Positions 29,481 through 38,164 of a stretch of 64,000 nt of DNA are shown here, piece by piece. Under the pieces are notes generated by a model that made no database searches, had not been told where the DNA came from, and saw only the letters and a program-made list of their open reading frames with translations. Numbering within the stretch: position 1 is the stretch's first letter; each line of letters begins with the position of its first letter. Source of the stretch: Chitinophaga pinensis. GTDB taxonomy: Bacteria > Pseudomonadota > Gammaproteobacteria > Burkholderiales > SG8-41. The stretch spans positions 62,001 to 126,000 of the forward strand of contig CALQCM020000005.1 of NCBI GenBank assembly GCA_943329075.2. The letters are read 5' to 3'. A program made the translations under genes and the position numbers.

Positions 29481-31874
29481 ATGAGTACAGTGCTCGAGAA
29501 CAAGCCGGTGGCGCAGGACAACCTCGCCGAGAAGCTGAATTTCTCGAAGAACCTGCAAGCCGTAACTAATCAGATCCATGCAACGAGCAATATCGACGAG
29601 ATAATGCTCGAGTTAAGCCAGGACATCTGCGGATTATTCAACGCGGATCGTCTGACCCTGTACCTCGTCAGCGAAGACAAGACCTCGATCGTCTCCAAGG
29701 TCAAGACCGGATTGAATTCGTTCAAGGACCTGAAGCTGCCGATCGCAGAGCAGAGCATCGCCGGTTTCGTCGCGGTACATAAAAAGATGATCAACATCCG
29801 CGACGTGTATGACGAAAAGGAACTGAAGTCATACAGTCCGCAACTGAACTTCCTCAAGCAGGTTGATACAAAAACCGGCTATCGCACCAAGCAGATGCTG
29901 GTGGCACCGGTGGTGGAGGCCCAGACCAGGGATCTGATCGGCGTCGTCCAGATCATCAATTCAAAAGCCGGGCAGCCGTTCCCGCCAATGATCGAAGAGG
30001 GCGCGATCCACGTCTGCGAAACGCTGGCCATTGCTTACAAGCAGCGCCAAAAACCAACGCTGGCGATCAAGGGCAAGTACGATCACCTGGTAACGAACGC
30101 GGTCATTTCTGCCGAAGAACTTGATCTCGCAACCCGTTCGTCCCGCCGCAAGAACCTCGATATCGAAACGGTGCTGATCGACGAATTTCAGGTCAAGGTG
30201 CAGGCGATTGGCGAGGCCCTGGCTGCGTATTTCGGCGTGCCATACGAACCGTTCAAGTCCGACCGCGTCAAGCCGATGGACCTGCTCAAGAACATGAGCC
30301 GCGAATTCATCGAAACCAGCATGTGGGTGCCGGTCGATGAAACGCAGGCCGACGGCATCATCGTGCTGACGACGGATCCGGAAAAAATCCGCGGCTCGAG
30401 AATCGTCAATAACGTCTATCCAAAGAACAAGATCGCCTACCGCGTATGCTGCTTGCGCGAATTCCTGTCAACGCTCGATGGCTTCTTCGGCAGTTCCGGC
30501 AGTTCCAGTTCCGGCATGCAGGCCGAAGACACGACCGACATCGGCGATTTGCTGTCGGGCATGGAAGACGAGGAAACGGACGACAGCAATGAAGATGTCG
30601 CTTCCGCCGCCTCGGACAACGAGGTCGTCAAGCTGGTCAACAAGATCATCGTCGATGCCTACAAACAGGGGGCGTCGGATATCCACATTGAGCCGTACCC
30701 CGGCAAGGGCAAGACGGAGGTGCGGTTCCGTAAAGACGGCTCACTGATGCCCTACATCTCCGTGCCGGCCGCTTACCGCAACGCTATTGCAGCGCGCCTG
30801 AAGATCATGTGCGACCTCGATATTTCCGAGCGCCGCAAGCCGCAGGACGGCAAGATCAAGTTCAAGAAATATGGCCCGCTGGATATCGAGCTGCGCGTCG
30901 CAACCATCCCTTCGCAGGGCGGTGTCGAAGATATCGTGATGCGTATTCTGGCCGCCGGTGAGCCGATCCCGCTCGATAAACTCGGGCTGTCCGAATACAA
31001 CCTCAAAATGTGTAAGGCGACGATTGAAAAGCCATACGGCCTGTTCTTCGTCTGCGGACCTACGGGCTCGGGCAAAACCACCACCCTGCACTCGGTGCTG
31101 GGCTATTTGAATACGCCGGACACCAAGATCTGGACCGCGGAAGACCCGGTTGAAATTACACAACGCGGACTGCGGCAGGTGCAGATGAACCCGAAGGCGG
31201 GTCTTACGTTTGCGATTGCGATGAAGGCATTCCTGCGGGCCGATCCCGACATCATCATGGTCGGTGAGATGCGCGACAAGGAAACCGTCGGCACCGGCAT
31301 CGAAGCATCGCTGACAGGCCACTTGGTGTTTGCAACCCTGCACACCAACAGCGCACCGGAATCGATCATCCGCCTGCTCGACATGGGCATGGATCCGTTC
31401 AACTTCGCCGACGCACTGCTCGGCATTCTCGCGCAACGGCTGGCCAAGCGTTTGTGCGGAAAATGCAAAAAGCCGCACGTGGCGACCCCCGAAGAACTAA
31501 ATCTGTTTTTGGATGAATATTCCGGTGAGCTGATGAACACCGATAGCTGGAAAAAGGACCCCAAAGGGGAGCGTGAAAAGTTGTTGCAGAGCTGGATCAA
31601 GGATTTTGGCAACGACAAGGGGGCAATCACTTTTCAAGGCCCCGGCGGTTGCGATACCTGCGGCAATACCGGTTACAAGGGACGTGTTGGTCTGCATGAA
31701 CTTTTGATCGGAACTGAAGCCATCAAGAAAAACATCCAGGAACACGCGCGCGTCGCCGAGATGTTTGCCACCGCGCTCGAATTCGGCATGCGCACTCTCA
31801 AGCAGGACGGCATGGAAAAAGTGCTGTTGGGAGTGACCGACATGGCGCAAGTGCGCGCAGTTTGTATCAAGTAA
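29481..31874 (+). CDS. GAF-domain GspE/PilB-family secretion ATPase
   Basis: 797 residues, longer than PilB/GspE (about 560) because of an added N-terminal GAF domain (about 30-190). Then come a T2SSE_N-like domain (about 205-345), a Ser/acid-rich linker (about 350-385) and the ATPase: Walker A GPTGSGKTTT near 527, Walker B DPDIIMVGEMRD, His box TGHLVFATLHTNSAPESI, and a four-Cys zinc site (CGKC near 658, CDTC near 723). The RxGxxL c-di-GMP motif of MshE-type N-domains is degenerate. No gspF/pilC, pilT or other machinery genes adjoin, so its pilus or secretion partner is elsewhere. Confidence 0.93.
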   Translation: MSTVLENKPVAQDNLAEKLNFSKNLQAVTNQIHATSNIDEIMLELSQDICGLFNADRLTLYLVSEDKTSIVSKVKTGLNSFKDLKLPIAEQSIAGFVAVHKKMINIRDVYDEKELKSYSPQLNFLKQVDTKTGYRTKQMLVAPVVEAQTRDLIGVVQIINSKAGQPFPPMIEEGAIHVCETLAIAYKQRQKPTLAIKGKYDHLVTNAVISAEELDLATRSSRRKNLDIETVLIDEFQVKVQAIGEALAAYFGVPYEPFKSDRVKPMDLLKNMSREFIETSMWVPVDETQADGIIVLTTDPEKIRGSRIVNNVYPKNKIAYRVCCLREFLSTLDGFFGSSGSSSSGMQAEDTTDIGDLLSGMEDEETDDSNEDVASAASDNEVVKLVNKIIVDAYKQGASDIHIEPYPGKGKTEVRFRKDGSLMPYISVPAAYRNAIAARLKIMCDLDISERRKPQDGKIKFKKYGPLDIELRVATIPSQGGVEDIVMRILAAGEPIPLDKLGLSEYNLKMCKATIEKPYGLFFVCGPTGSGKTTTLHSVLGYLNTPDTKIWTAEDPVEITQRGLRQVQMNPKAGLTFAIAMKAFLRADPDIIMVGEMRDKETVGTGIEASLTGHLVFATLHTNSAPESIIRLLDMGMDPFNFADALLGILAQRLAKRLCGKCKKPHVATPEELNLFLDEYSGELMNTDSWKKDPKGEREKLLQSWIKDFGNDKGAITFQGPGGCDTCGNTGYKGRVGLHELLIGTEAIKKNIQEHARVAEMFATALEFGMRTLKQDGMEKVLLGVTDMAQVRAVCIK

Positions 31875-31884
31875 CGTTGCCACG

Positions 31885-33519
31885 ATGAACCAGATGCAAC
31901 GCCCGCCTGACCCAACGAATCTTTTTGAGCGCCTCGACCAGCTCAACCAGATCGGCGTTGCGCTGTCGAAGGAAACCGACATCAACCGCCTGCTCGAGGC
32001 GATCCTCGTCGCCGCGCAGAAGATTACGCATGCTGACGGCGGAACACTCTACCGGATGACCGAGGAACGCACGCTCAAGTTCGAAATTATGCGGAACGAC
32101 ACGCTCGGCATCGCCATGGGCGGCACCACCGGCAAGCCGATTTCGTTTTACCCGCTCCACCTGTTCGACAAAGACGGCGCACCGATTACCAGCATGGTCG
32201 CGGCCTACGCGGTTCACCATGACGAATCGGTGAATATCGCAGACGCGTACACGGAAGAAGGCTTCGATTTTTCCGGCACCAAAAATTTCGACAAGAAAAC
32301 CGGCTATCGCTCGCAGTCGTTTCTGACGGTGCCGATGAAGAACCACGAAAACGAAATTATCGGCGTGTTGCAGCTCCTGAATTCGAAAGATTCCGCCACC
32401 GGTGCCGTGACTGCATTTTCGACCGAGGACCAGCAGCTGGCCGAGTCACTTGCTTCGCAGGCTGCGATTGCGCTGACGACAAGGCTTCTGATTAACCATC
32501 TCGAAAACCTGTTTGAGTCGTTCATCAGCCTGATCAACGCGGCGATCGATGACAAGTCACCCTATACGGCTGGCCACTGCGCGCGCGTTCCCCAGTTAAC
32601 GATGCTGCTTGCCGAGGCGGTCAACGAGGTGAGTGTCGGCCCGCTGAGCGAATTCAGCATGACTGACAAAGACCGTTACGAACTGAAAATAGCCGGTCTG
32701 CTGCATGATTGCGGGAAAGTCACAACGCCGGTCCACGTCGTCGACAAGGCGACCAAGCTGCATACGATCTTTGACAGGATTCATCTGGTCGATACGCGTT
32801 TTGAGGTTCTTAAACGCGATGTCGAAATTGCCTCTCTGCAGGCCCGGCTCAAGACTGGCGTCGATGCCGCCGATGAACTGGTGCACCAACTTGCCGAAAT
32901 CGAGAACGATAGAGCGTTTCTGCACGTCTGCAATGTCGGTGGTGAGCTGATGAGTGATGCCGATCAGGATCGCGTGCGGAAAATTTCGAAGAAATACCGC
33001 TGGCGCAACGTCGAAGGGGAAGCGGCGGATTTTCTGACCGACGACGAGGTCGAGAACCTGACCATACGCGCCGGGACGCTAACGGCCGCCGAACGCCAGA
33101 TCATCAATCATCACATCGAGGTCACGATCCAGATGCTCGAGGCGCTGCCGTGGCCGAAGCACCTGAAGAATGTCGCCGAGTACGCCGGCGGCCATCATGA
33201 AAGAATGGACGGCAAGGGCTATCCGCGCGGCCTGACCCGCGAGCAGATGTCGGTACAGGCACGGTGCATGGGTATCGCAGACATCTTCGAGGCGCTGACC
33301 GCCAAAGACCGCCCTTATAAAAAGGGCAAGACCCTGACGGAATCACTGACCATACTGGGCAAGTTCAAACTGGGCGGACACATCGACCCCGACCTGTTCG
33401 ACGTCTTCATGTGGGGAAAAGTGTATTTGAAGTATGCCGATCAGTTTATGGACCGGCATCAGATCGACGACGTCGATCTTTCAAAAATCCCGGGCTATAC
33501 GCCGCCACCGGCAAAATAG
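31885..33519 (+). CDS. GAF-HD-GYP domain cyclic-di-GMP phosphodiesterase
   Basis: 544 residues. The GAF domain (about 15-205) resembles that of the preceding ATPase (DKKTGYRSQSFLTVPM here, DTKTGYRTKQMLVAPV there). The HD-GYP domain has TAGHCARVP, the metal pair in LHDCGKVTTP, HHIE, GHHERMDGKGYP and ADIFEALTAKDRPYK. About 100 residues, predicted mostly helical, separate the HD and HH parts, more than in standard HD-GYP proteins. It likely degrades c-di-GMP. It is 10 bases after the ATPase stop with no clear ribosome site, suggesting coupling; the shared GAF type suggests one signal for both. Confidence 0.92.
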   Translation: MNQMQRPPDPTNLFERLDQLNQIGVALSKETDINRLLEAILVAAQKITHADGGTLYRMTEERTLKFEIMRNDTLGIAMGGTTGKPISFYPLHLFDKDGAPITSMVAAYAVHHDESVNIADAYTEEGFDFSGTKNFDKKTGYRSQSFLTVPMKNHENEIIGVLQLLNSKDSATGAVTAFSTEDQQLAESLASQAAIALTTRLLINHLENLFESFISLINAAIDDKSPYTAGHCARVPQLTMLLAEAVNEVSVGPLSEFSMTDKDRYELKIAGLLHDCGKVTTPVHVVDKATKLHTIFDRIHLVDTRFEVLKRDVEIASLQARLKTGVDAADELVHQLAEIENDRAFLHVCNVGGELMSDADQDRVRKISKKYRWRNVEGEAADFLTDDEVENLTIRAGTLTAAERQIINHHIEVTIQMLEALPWPKHLKNVAEYAGGHHERMDGKGYPRGLTREQMSVQARCMGIADIFEALTAKDRPYKKGKTLTESLTILGKFKLGGHIDPDLFDVFMWGKVYLKYADQFMDRHQIDDVDLSKIPGYTPPPAK

Positions 33520-33547
33520 CGGGGAAGGCGGCGCGGCGACAGCGCCC

Positions 33548-33877
33548 TTATTCGGGGCTCTTCCGAGTGATGTAAACGATCAGCCCTTCGGTGGCGAGTT
33601 CGACAAATTTCTCGCTGTAACCCATGTCCTGCAGTTCCCAGCGGAAGCTGTTACCCAGCCGCGCCTTCTTGTAAACGCCGAGCTTGTGTTCAAGCTTGAA
33701 CTCGACGGCACGCGCGAACGTATCCTCCAGAATGGTTGTCAGCCGCTTTTGGGAGATTTTCCGTTCACTGCCCTTGTCGAGCGCGGGCGGATAGCGCTTG
33801 GACAGATCCTGTGCCAGCGTTTTTGCGAATGCGTCGATGTCCTTGCCCGATGCCGAACCAAACAAACCCATGGTCAT
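33548..33877 (-). CDS. Conserved-looking small protein of unknown function
   Basis: 109 residues (ATG 33877; ATG 33871 is also possible), not recognised. The composition is soluble and charged, with a short central helix-rich stretch (KRLTTILEDTFARAVEFKLE) and no signal peptide or membrane segment. It is third in a minus-strand operon, 19 bases after the 2OG-oxygenase gene, and convergent with the HD-GYP gene (28-base gap). Confidence 0.7.
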   Translation of the reverse strand: MTMGLFGSASGKDIDAFAKTLAQDLSKRYPPALDKGSERKISQKRLTTILEDTFARAVEFKLEHKLGVYKKARLGNSFRWELQDMGYSEKFVELATEGLIVYITRKSPE

Positions 33878-33896
33878 GCTCCAATTGCGAAGATTA

Positions 33897-34715
33897 TTAA
33901 TTGCGACTGCTGATCAACCGTTTAAGTATCTTTGCGCCGAGCCCGGAAACCGCTGTCGGGGTTACTTCCGCAGCCGCTTCCGACTGTTCCACACGCACGT
34001 CATAGAGTAGCACGTCCCGGCCGACCGGCTGCTCGCCGATCGGTTCTACGCCGTGAAAAGAACGGTCGTTTTTGATAAAGGCGAACAGTGAATTGCGCCG
34101 GTATTCCATCGTTTTTACCTTGCGGAACCGGTGGTGCAGATAATGGGGGCCGCCGGCGCAGCGCAGTTCCGGATCGTTTGGAATGTATATTGAGGTGCCG
34201 AGGTGGGAACGGCTGTCGTCATCCGGGCAATAAAACAGCATAGACAGGAGACGGTGGGGCGAATCGGTGTGCGGGCCGATTGAATAATTGGTGAGGTCCT
34301 GCACCACCAGTGATTCCGCGCCATAGTAATTGTTTGCCATGGCATCGCCGAACCGATCGCGGACGTAGGGCTCGAATTTTTCGATCATCGCGTTCATAAA
34401 ACGCAGGCTCAGCAGCCAGTTGCCGAATTCGAGCCAGAATGCGCGGCGGTCTGCGTCGAGTTTTTGAATCTCCGCTTGCGTCACAGGCAGAATAAAACGC
34501 TCCGGGTAAGCGCCTTTGGCGACACGCCCGCTATCGCCAATGCAGAAAAGCGATTCCGCCGTCGGCCAGTTTTTCCGCAAACCGGCGTAAAAATCCTCCG
34601 GGAAAACATTTTCAACGTAAATATGCGCGTACGGATACTCGCGCATCGGCGCGTTGGCGATCTGGTATAAAACGTGTTCTTCAGCGGTAGAAGATATGAT
34701 TGCCCACTCCTGCAA
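33897..34715 (-). CDS. 2-oxoglutarate/Fe(II)-dependent oxygenase-like protein
   Basis: 272 residues from ATG 34715, which overlaps the end of the upstream fkbM-type gene by 35 bases; an internal Met (MREYPYAHIYV) is a possible later start. The double-stranded beta-helix metal triad appears as GPHTDSP (His-x-Asp) and, about 70 residues later, SFHGVEPI (distal His) followed by an Arg. Proteins of this type occur in TPR-glycosyltransferase and methyltransferase clusters, where they may hydroxylate a sugar or protein side chain. The substrate is unknown. Confidence 0.75.
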   Translation of the reverse strand: MQEWAIISSTAEEHVLYQIANAPMREYPYAHIYVENVFPEDFYAGLRKNWPTAESLFCIGDSGRVAKGAYPERFILPVTQAEIQKLDADRRAFWLEFGNWLLSLRFMNAMIEKFEPYVRDRFGDAMANNYYGAESLVVQDLTNYSIGPHTDSPHRLLSMLFYCPDDDSRSHLGTSIYIPNDPELRCAGGPHYLHHRFRKVKTMEYRRNSLFAFIKNDRSFHGVEPIGEQPVGRDVLLYDVRVEQSEAAAEVTPTAVSGLGAKILKRLISSRN

Positions 34716-35520
34716 AAGCGCCTTCCGAACGCAATGCCGCCGCTACCTGCGTTTCCGAATACCCGAAACCAAGCGCGGTCATGTCGCGAATGATATTGCG
34801 GTGGAGTTCGAGGTTGGTATTAATTTCAATCAGCACGGATTTCACCCCGGGGTTCTGCAGAACATTCATGCAACCGTGAATGACCTTGTGTTCGATCCCG
34901 TCAACGTCCAGCTTGATATGGTCCGGTACCGGAACCACTCCGGTTTCTACCAGATGGTCAAGCGTGGTGGAAACACAGCCCTGCGAATACCGTGACTCGC
35001 GCCGTTCCAGCCGGTGGTCCAGTTGTTCGCCGAAGGTGTGACAGGAGCCGCCGGTGTGGAAATCACTCAGGTAAAGATGGGAAAAGGCGCTCTCGTCGCT
35101 GAGTGCCACGCAATAGGCAATCACCTGCCCGGACAAACCATTCAGCACGATATTTTTGTTGAGCAGGCCGTAATTTTGCGATTCGGGCTCAAACGCAAAC
35201 ACCCGGGTGCCGCGGGTTTTCGCCGCCCAGATCGTATACATGCCGACATTGGCGCCGATATCGACCAGCACCTCATCCGGCTGGAAACCCGCGATCCAGG
35301 CAATGGTGTCGGGTTCTTTGCTGCGCAGCGAGTCAACACGGAATTTTGTAAAAATATTTGGCGTGGAATAAATAACATCGATTTCACCCTCGCGCACGAC
35401 CATGTTCGGTTCCAGCGCTTGGTACTGCTCAAGCGAAATCGCGGGCAGATCGCCCGCGGTGTCCCCGGGAGATGCGCCACGGTTGCTGAAAGACCGCAAA
35501 AATAGACCAAAGATGTTCAT
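34681..35520 (-). CDS. FkbM-family SAM-dependent methyltransferase
   Basis: 279 residues. The SAM site DIGANVGMYTIWAAKTRG and the acidic FAFEPESQN are followed by the FkbM-specific LDHLVE and KLDVDGIEHKVIHG. Such enzymes O-methylate sugars in glycan clusters. It starts the minus-strand operon and is divergent from the first TPR-glycosyltransferase. A candidate promoter on its strand is TTGACC (complement of 35613-35618), an 18-base spacer, and GATAAT (complement of 35589-35594). Confidence 0.9.
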   Translation of the reverse strand: MNIFGLFLRSFSNRGASPGDTAGDLPAISLEQYQALEPNMVVREGEIDVIYSTPNIFTKFRVDSLRSKEPDTIAWIAGFQPDEVLVDIGANVGMYTIWAAKTRGTRVFAFEPESQNYGLLNKNIVLNGLSGQVIAYCVALSDESAFSHLYLSDFHTGGSCHTFGEQLDHRLERRESRYSQGCVSTTLDHLVETGVVPVPDHIKLDVDGIEHKVIHGCMNVLQNPGVKSVLIEINTNLELHRNIIRDMTALGFGYSETQVAAALRSEGAFAGVGNHIFYR

Positions 35521-35651
35521 AAATGCCCTTCTGCGCGCAGGAGAAACTCAAGGCGCAGGACAATTTTTCTTTAAAATTAAACTGTTACATTATCCGTTTT
35601 TAGCAATTCAGGGGTCAATAGCGGCCGACCTATAATGTCGTCGCAAAGTGC
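35521..35651. promoter_or_regulatory. Divergent promoter region of the glycosylation locus
   Basis: AT-rich. A perfect TATAAT (35631-35636) serves the + strand; its predicted start is only about 8 bases before the GTG at 35652, implying a nearly leaderless mRNA. The minus-strand pair (-35 at 35613-35618, -10 at 35589-35594) overlaps it, so the two directions may compete. Confidence 0.5.
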
Positions 35652-37442
35652 GTGCCTCCCAGCCCATTGATTCTTCAAAATCTAATTAAAAAGCTTATCG
35701 GCCAATCCCCGGCGTCGCGCCGGAAGGAAGCATTACGCGTGGCAACGTTGCTCGGGGACGCTGCAAGCCTGCAGGCGGCCGGTGATGACATTGTGGCTGA
35801 ACGCTTGTGCCGTCTGGTCATCGCGATGCAACCCGGCAACGCCGACGCCCACTTTCGGCTCGGTTCTTTGCTCGGCAGACAGAACCGTGCAGACGAGGCC
35901 CTGCTGCATCTGTCGCGGGCGGTGGAAAAAAATCCGCAATGGCTGGAGGCACAGGTGGCGCTGGGCAACGTTCACCTTTTAAAAGGCCGTCTCGATGCCG
36001 CGCAGGATTGTTATGCCGCGGCCTTGCGTCTGGCGCCATCAAATCCAACCATTTTCTTTAACCTGGGGATGTTGGCGCAAAGCCGGCTGGATTACAAAAC
36101 CGCACTGGCCAATTTCGAGCAGGCCTACGCGCTGGCGCCGCGAATGGACGGGTTGCTCAAGAATCTCACCCGGGCACAGGTGGAGCTCGGCCAGTTTGAA
36201 GTGGCCGAGCGGCGATTGCTGGAACTGGCCACTGTGCGGCCTGACGATCCGGAGGTATTGTTTTCTCTGGGCTACACCTTGCAGAACGCGCACCGCCCCG
36301 AACACGCCGTCGGTTATTTCGAGCGTGCCCGTACCCTTGGCAGCAAGGACGCGGATTTTCTTTTGAATTTCGGTATTGTGCTGCGCGACCTTGGCCGGAT
36401 CGACGAGGCCATGCGATGTTTTGACGATGCGCTCGCCGCGAAGCCGAAATTCGAGCCGGCCTTGTGGCATCGTTCGCTGGCATTTCTGCTGCAGCATGAT
36501 TTTGTTCGCGGCTGGGCGCATTACGACCTCAGGTTAATCAGCAAAGACCGTCCGCAACAACCACAGTCGCATCCACAATGGCGGGGGCAGAAGGCCGGGG
36601 GGGCGCGCTTGCTGATCTACGGTGAACAGGGCTTGGGTGACGAAATCATGTTTGCCTCCTGTCTGCCGGAAATGATCGCCGCGAGCGGCAGATGCACCGT
36701 CGAATGTTCGCCGAAACTGCAAGCGCTGTTTCAGCGCTCTTTCCCGCAGGCGGAGATACGAAGCTCTGTGCCGGCTCTACACGGGGATGCGATCGACACG
36801 CAGGTGGCGATGGGCAGTTTGCCGCAGTATTTGCGCAAAACCGCGGCGGATTTCCCGCGTCATCAAGGTTATCTGTGCGCCGACCCGGCGCGGGTTGCAG
36901 CGTGGCGCCAGCGCTTGTCGGCACTCGGTGCCGGACCCAAGATTGGAATTTCCTGGCGCGGCGGCAGCTACAAGAGCCGCAGTCCGGTGCGCTCACTCCC
37001 GCTCGATGCGTGGGGGCCGATCCTGCAACTCTCCGGCGCGTATTTTGTCGATCTCCAGTACACCGATTGTAGCGATGAGGTGAATGAGGCCGCCAAACGT
37101 TTTGGCATCAATATTCACCGCTGGCCGGAATTGCGCGAAGACTTCGAAGAAACCGCCGCCGCGGTGTGCGCCGTGGATCTTGTCATCAGCGTATGCACTA
37201 CGCTGATACACGTCAGCGGGGCGCTCGGCAGGCCGGTCTGGATCATGGCGCCCTTCAGTCCCGAATGGCGCTACGGGTTGCGTGGCGACGGAATGCCTTG
37301 GTACCCGTCGGCCAGGGTGTTTCGTCAGCCATCCTATGGGGCGTGGGCGCCGCTCATCGCGGATGTGGCACAATCGTTACGCGCATGGCGTGATGACAAG
37401 CCAGACGCCAGCCATCAATTATCGTTGAAGCGACCAGAGTGA
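35652..37442 (+). CDS. TPR-repeat glycosyltransferase, GT9-like (paralogue 1 of 5)
   Basis: 596 residues from GTG 35652 (no better start nearby). About seven TPR units (residues 30-300, e.g. ADAHFRLGSLLGRQNRADEA) are joined to a heptosyltransferase-like GT-B domain: YGEQGLGDEIMFASCLPEM, GISWRGGSYKSRSPVRSLPL, then VDLVISVCTTLIHVSGALG and PWYPSARVFRQP. The WRGG and H-x-x-GALG elements form the likely nucleotide-sugar site. No membrane segment. TPRs probably present a protein acceptor, as in O-GlcNAc transferases. First gene of the glycosylation cluster. Confidence 0.88.
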   Translation: MPPSPLILQNLIKKLIGQSPASRRKEALRVATLLGDAASLQAAGDDIVAERLCRLVIAMQPGNADAHFRLGSLLGRQNRADEALLHLSRAVEKNPQWLEAQVALGNVHLLKGRLDAAQDCYAAALRLAPSNPTIFFNLGMLAQSRLDYKTALANFEQAYALAPRMDGLLKNLTRAQVELGQFEVAERRLLELATVRPDDPEVLFSLGYTLQNAHRPEHAVGYFERARTLGSKDADFLLNFGIVLRDLGRIDEAMRCFDDALAAKPKFEPALWHRSLAFLLQHDFVRGWAHYDLRLISKDRPQQPQSHPQWRGQKAGGARLLIYGEQGLGDEIMFASCLPEMIAASGRCTVECSPKLQALFQRSFPQAEIRSSVPALHGDAIDTQVAMGSLPQYLRKTAADFPRHQGYLCADPARVAAWRQRLSALGAGPKIGISWRGGSYKSRSPVRSLPLDAWGPILQLSGAYFVDLQYTDCSDEVNEAAKRFGINIHRWPELREDFEETAAAVCAVDLVISVCTTLIHVSGALGRPVWIMAPFSPEWRYGLRGDGMPWYPSARVFRQPSYGAWAPLIADVAQSLRAWRDDKPDASHQLSLKRPE

Positions 37443-37444
37443 CC

Positions 37445-38095
37445 ATGAATTTCAGCCGCAGCAATCCGAGCCCGCGCTATCTCGAACTTCAGGCGATGTA
37501 CCGCCGCATGCATCAGAAGGGGGAGGAATTCCTCGGCGTGCCTGCGGAAAAGACCTTTCCGGGTTTCAGTCTCGACGCGCAGTTGTCACGCATCAAGGCG
37601 CTGATTGCGCGTAGCGGTGCCGACACGCTGCTCGATTATGGTTGCGGCAAGGGACAGCAATATGAGCCGAGGCCGCTTACGGACGATGCCGGCGTGGTGT
37701 GGCCGGGCGCCATCGACTATCTGGATATCGGCGAATTGGTCTGCTACGACCCCTGCTACGAGCCCTATAACAAACTGCCGGCGGGTAATTTCGACGGCGT
37801 GATCTGCACCGATGTTCTTGAGCATTGTCCGGAACAGGATTTGCCGTGGATCATCGGTGAGTTGTTCGGGTACGCGACCCGATTCGTTTTTGCAAACGTC
37901 GCCTGTTACCCGGCGCACAAGCGCCTGCCGAACGGCGAAAACGCCCATTGCACCATACAGCCTGTCGACTGGTGGGTGGCGCTGGTGCAGAAGGTTGCGC
38001 AAAATCATCCCGGCATTGCGTGGGAATTCTGGGTGCAATCGAGCGAAGATACCGCCGCCGGGGCGCGGCTGGTGGAGCAGAAGATTTCCGGCTGA
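37445..38095 (+). CDS. SAM-dependent methyltransferase
   Basis: 216 residues from ATG 37445 (GTG 37439 overlaps the preceding stop and is an alternative). Class I Rossmann motif LLDYGCGKGQQYE near residue 65, acidic loop YDPCYEPYN, and motif FDGVICTDVLEHC. It sits directly behind the first TPR-glycosyltransferase. A sugar or small-molecule O-methylation role is inferred only from context. Confidence 0.82.
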   Translation: MNFSRSNPSPRYLELQAMYRRMHQKGEEFLGVPAEKTFPGFSLDAQLSRIKALIARSGADTLLDYGCGKGQQYEPRPLTDDAGVVWPGAIDYLDIGELVCYDPCYEPYNKLPAGNFDGVICTDVLEHCPEQDLPWIIGELFGYATRFVFANVACYPAHKRLPNGENAHCTIQPVDWWVALVQKVAQNHPGIAWEFWVQSSEDTAAGARLVEQKISG

Positions 38096-38164
38096 CGCCA
38101 TGGCGTCGTCAATCGCCTATTTCATTCGCGGCCGCTGCAAAATTACACACGGTCTGCATGACAC

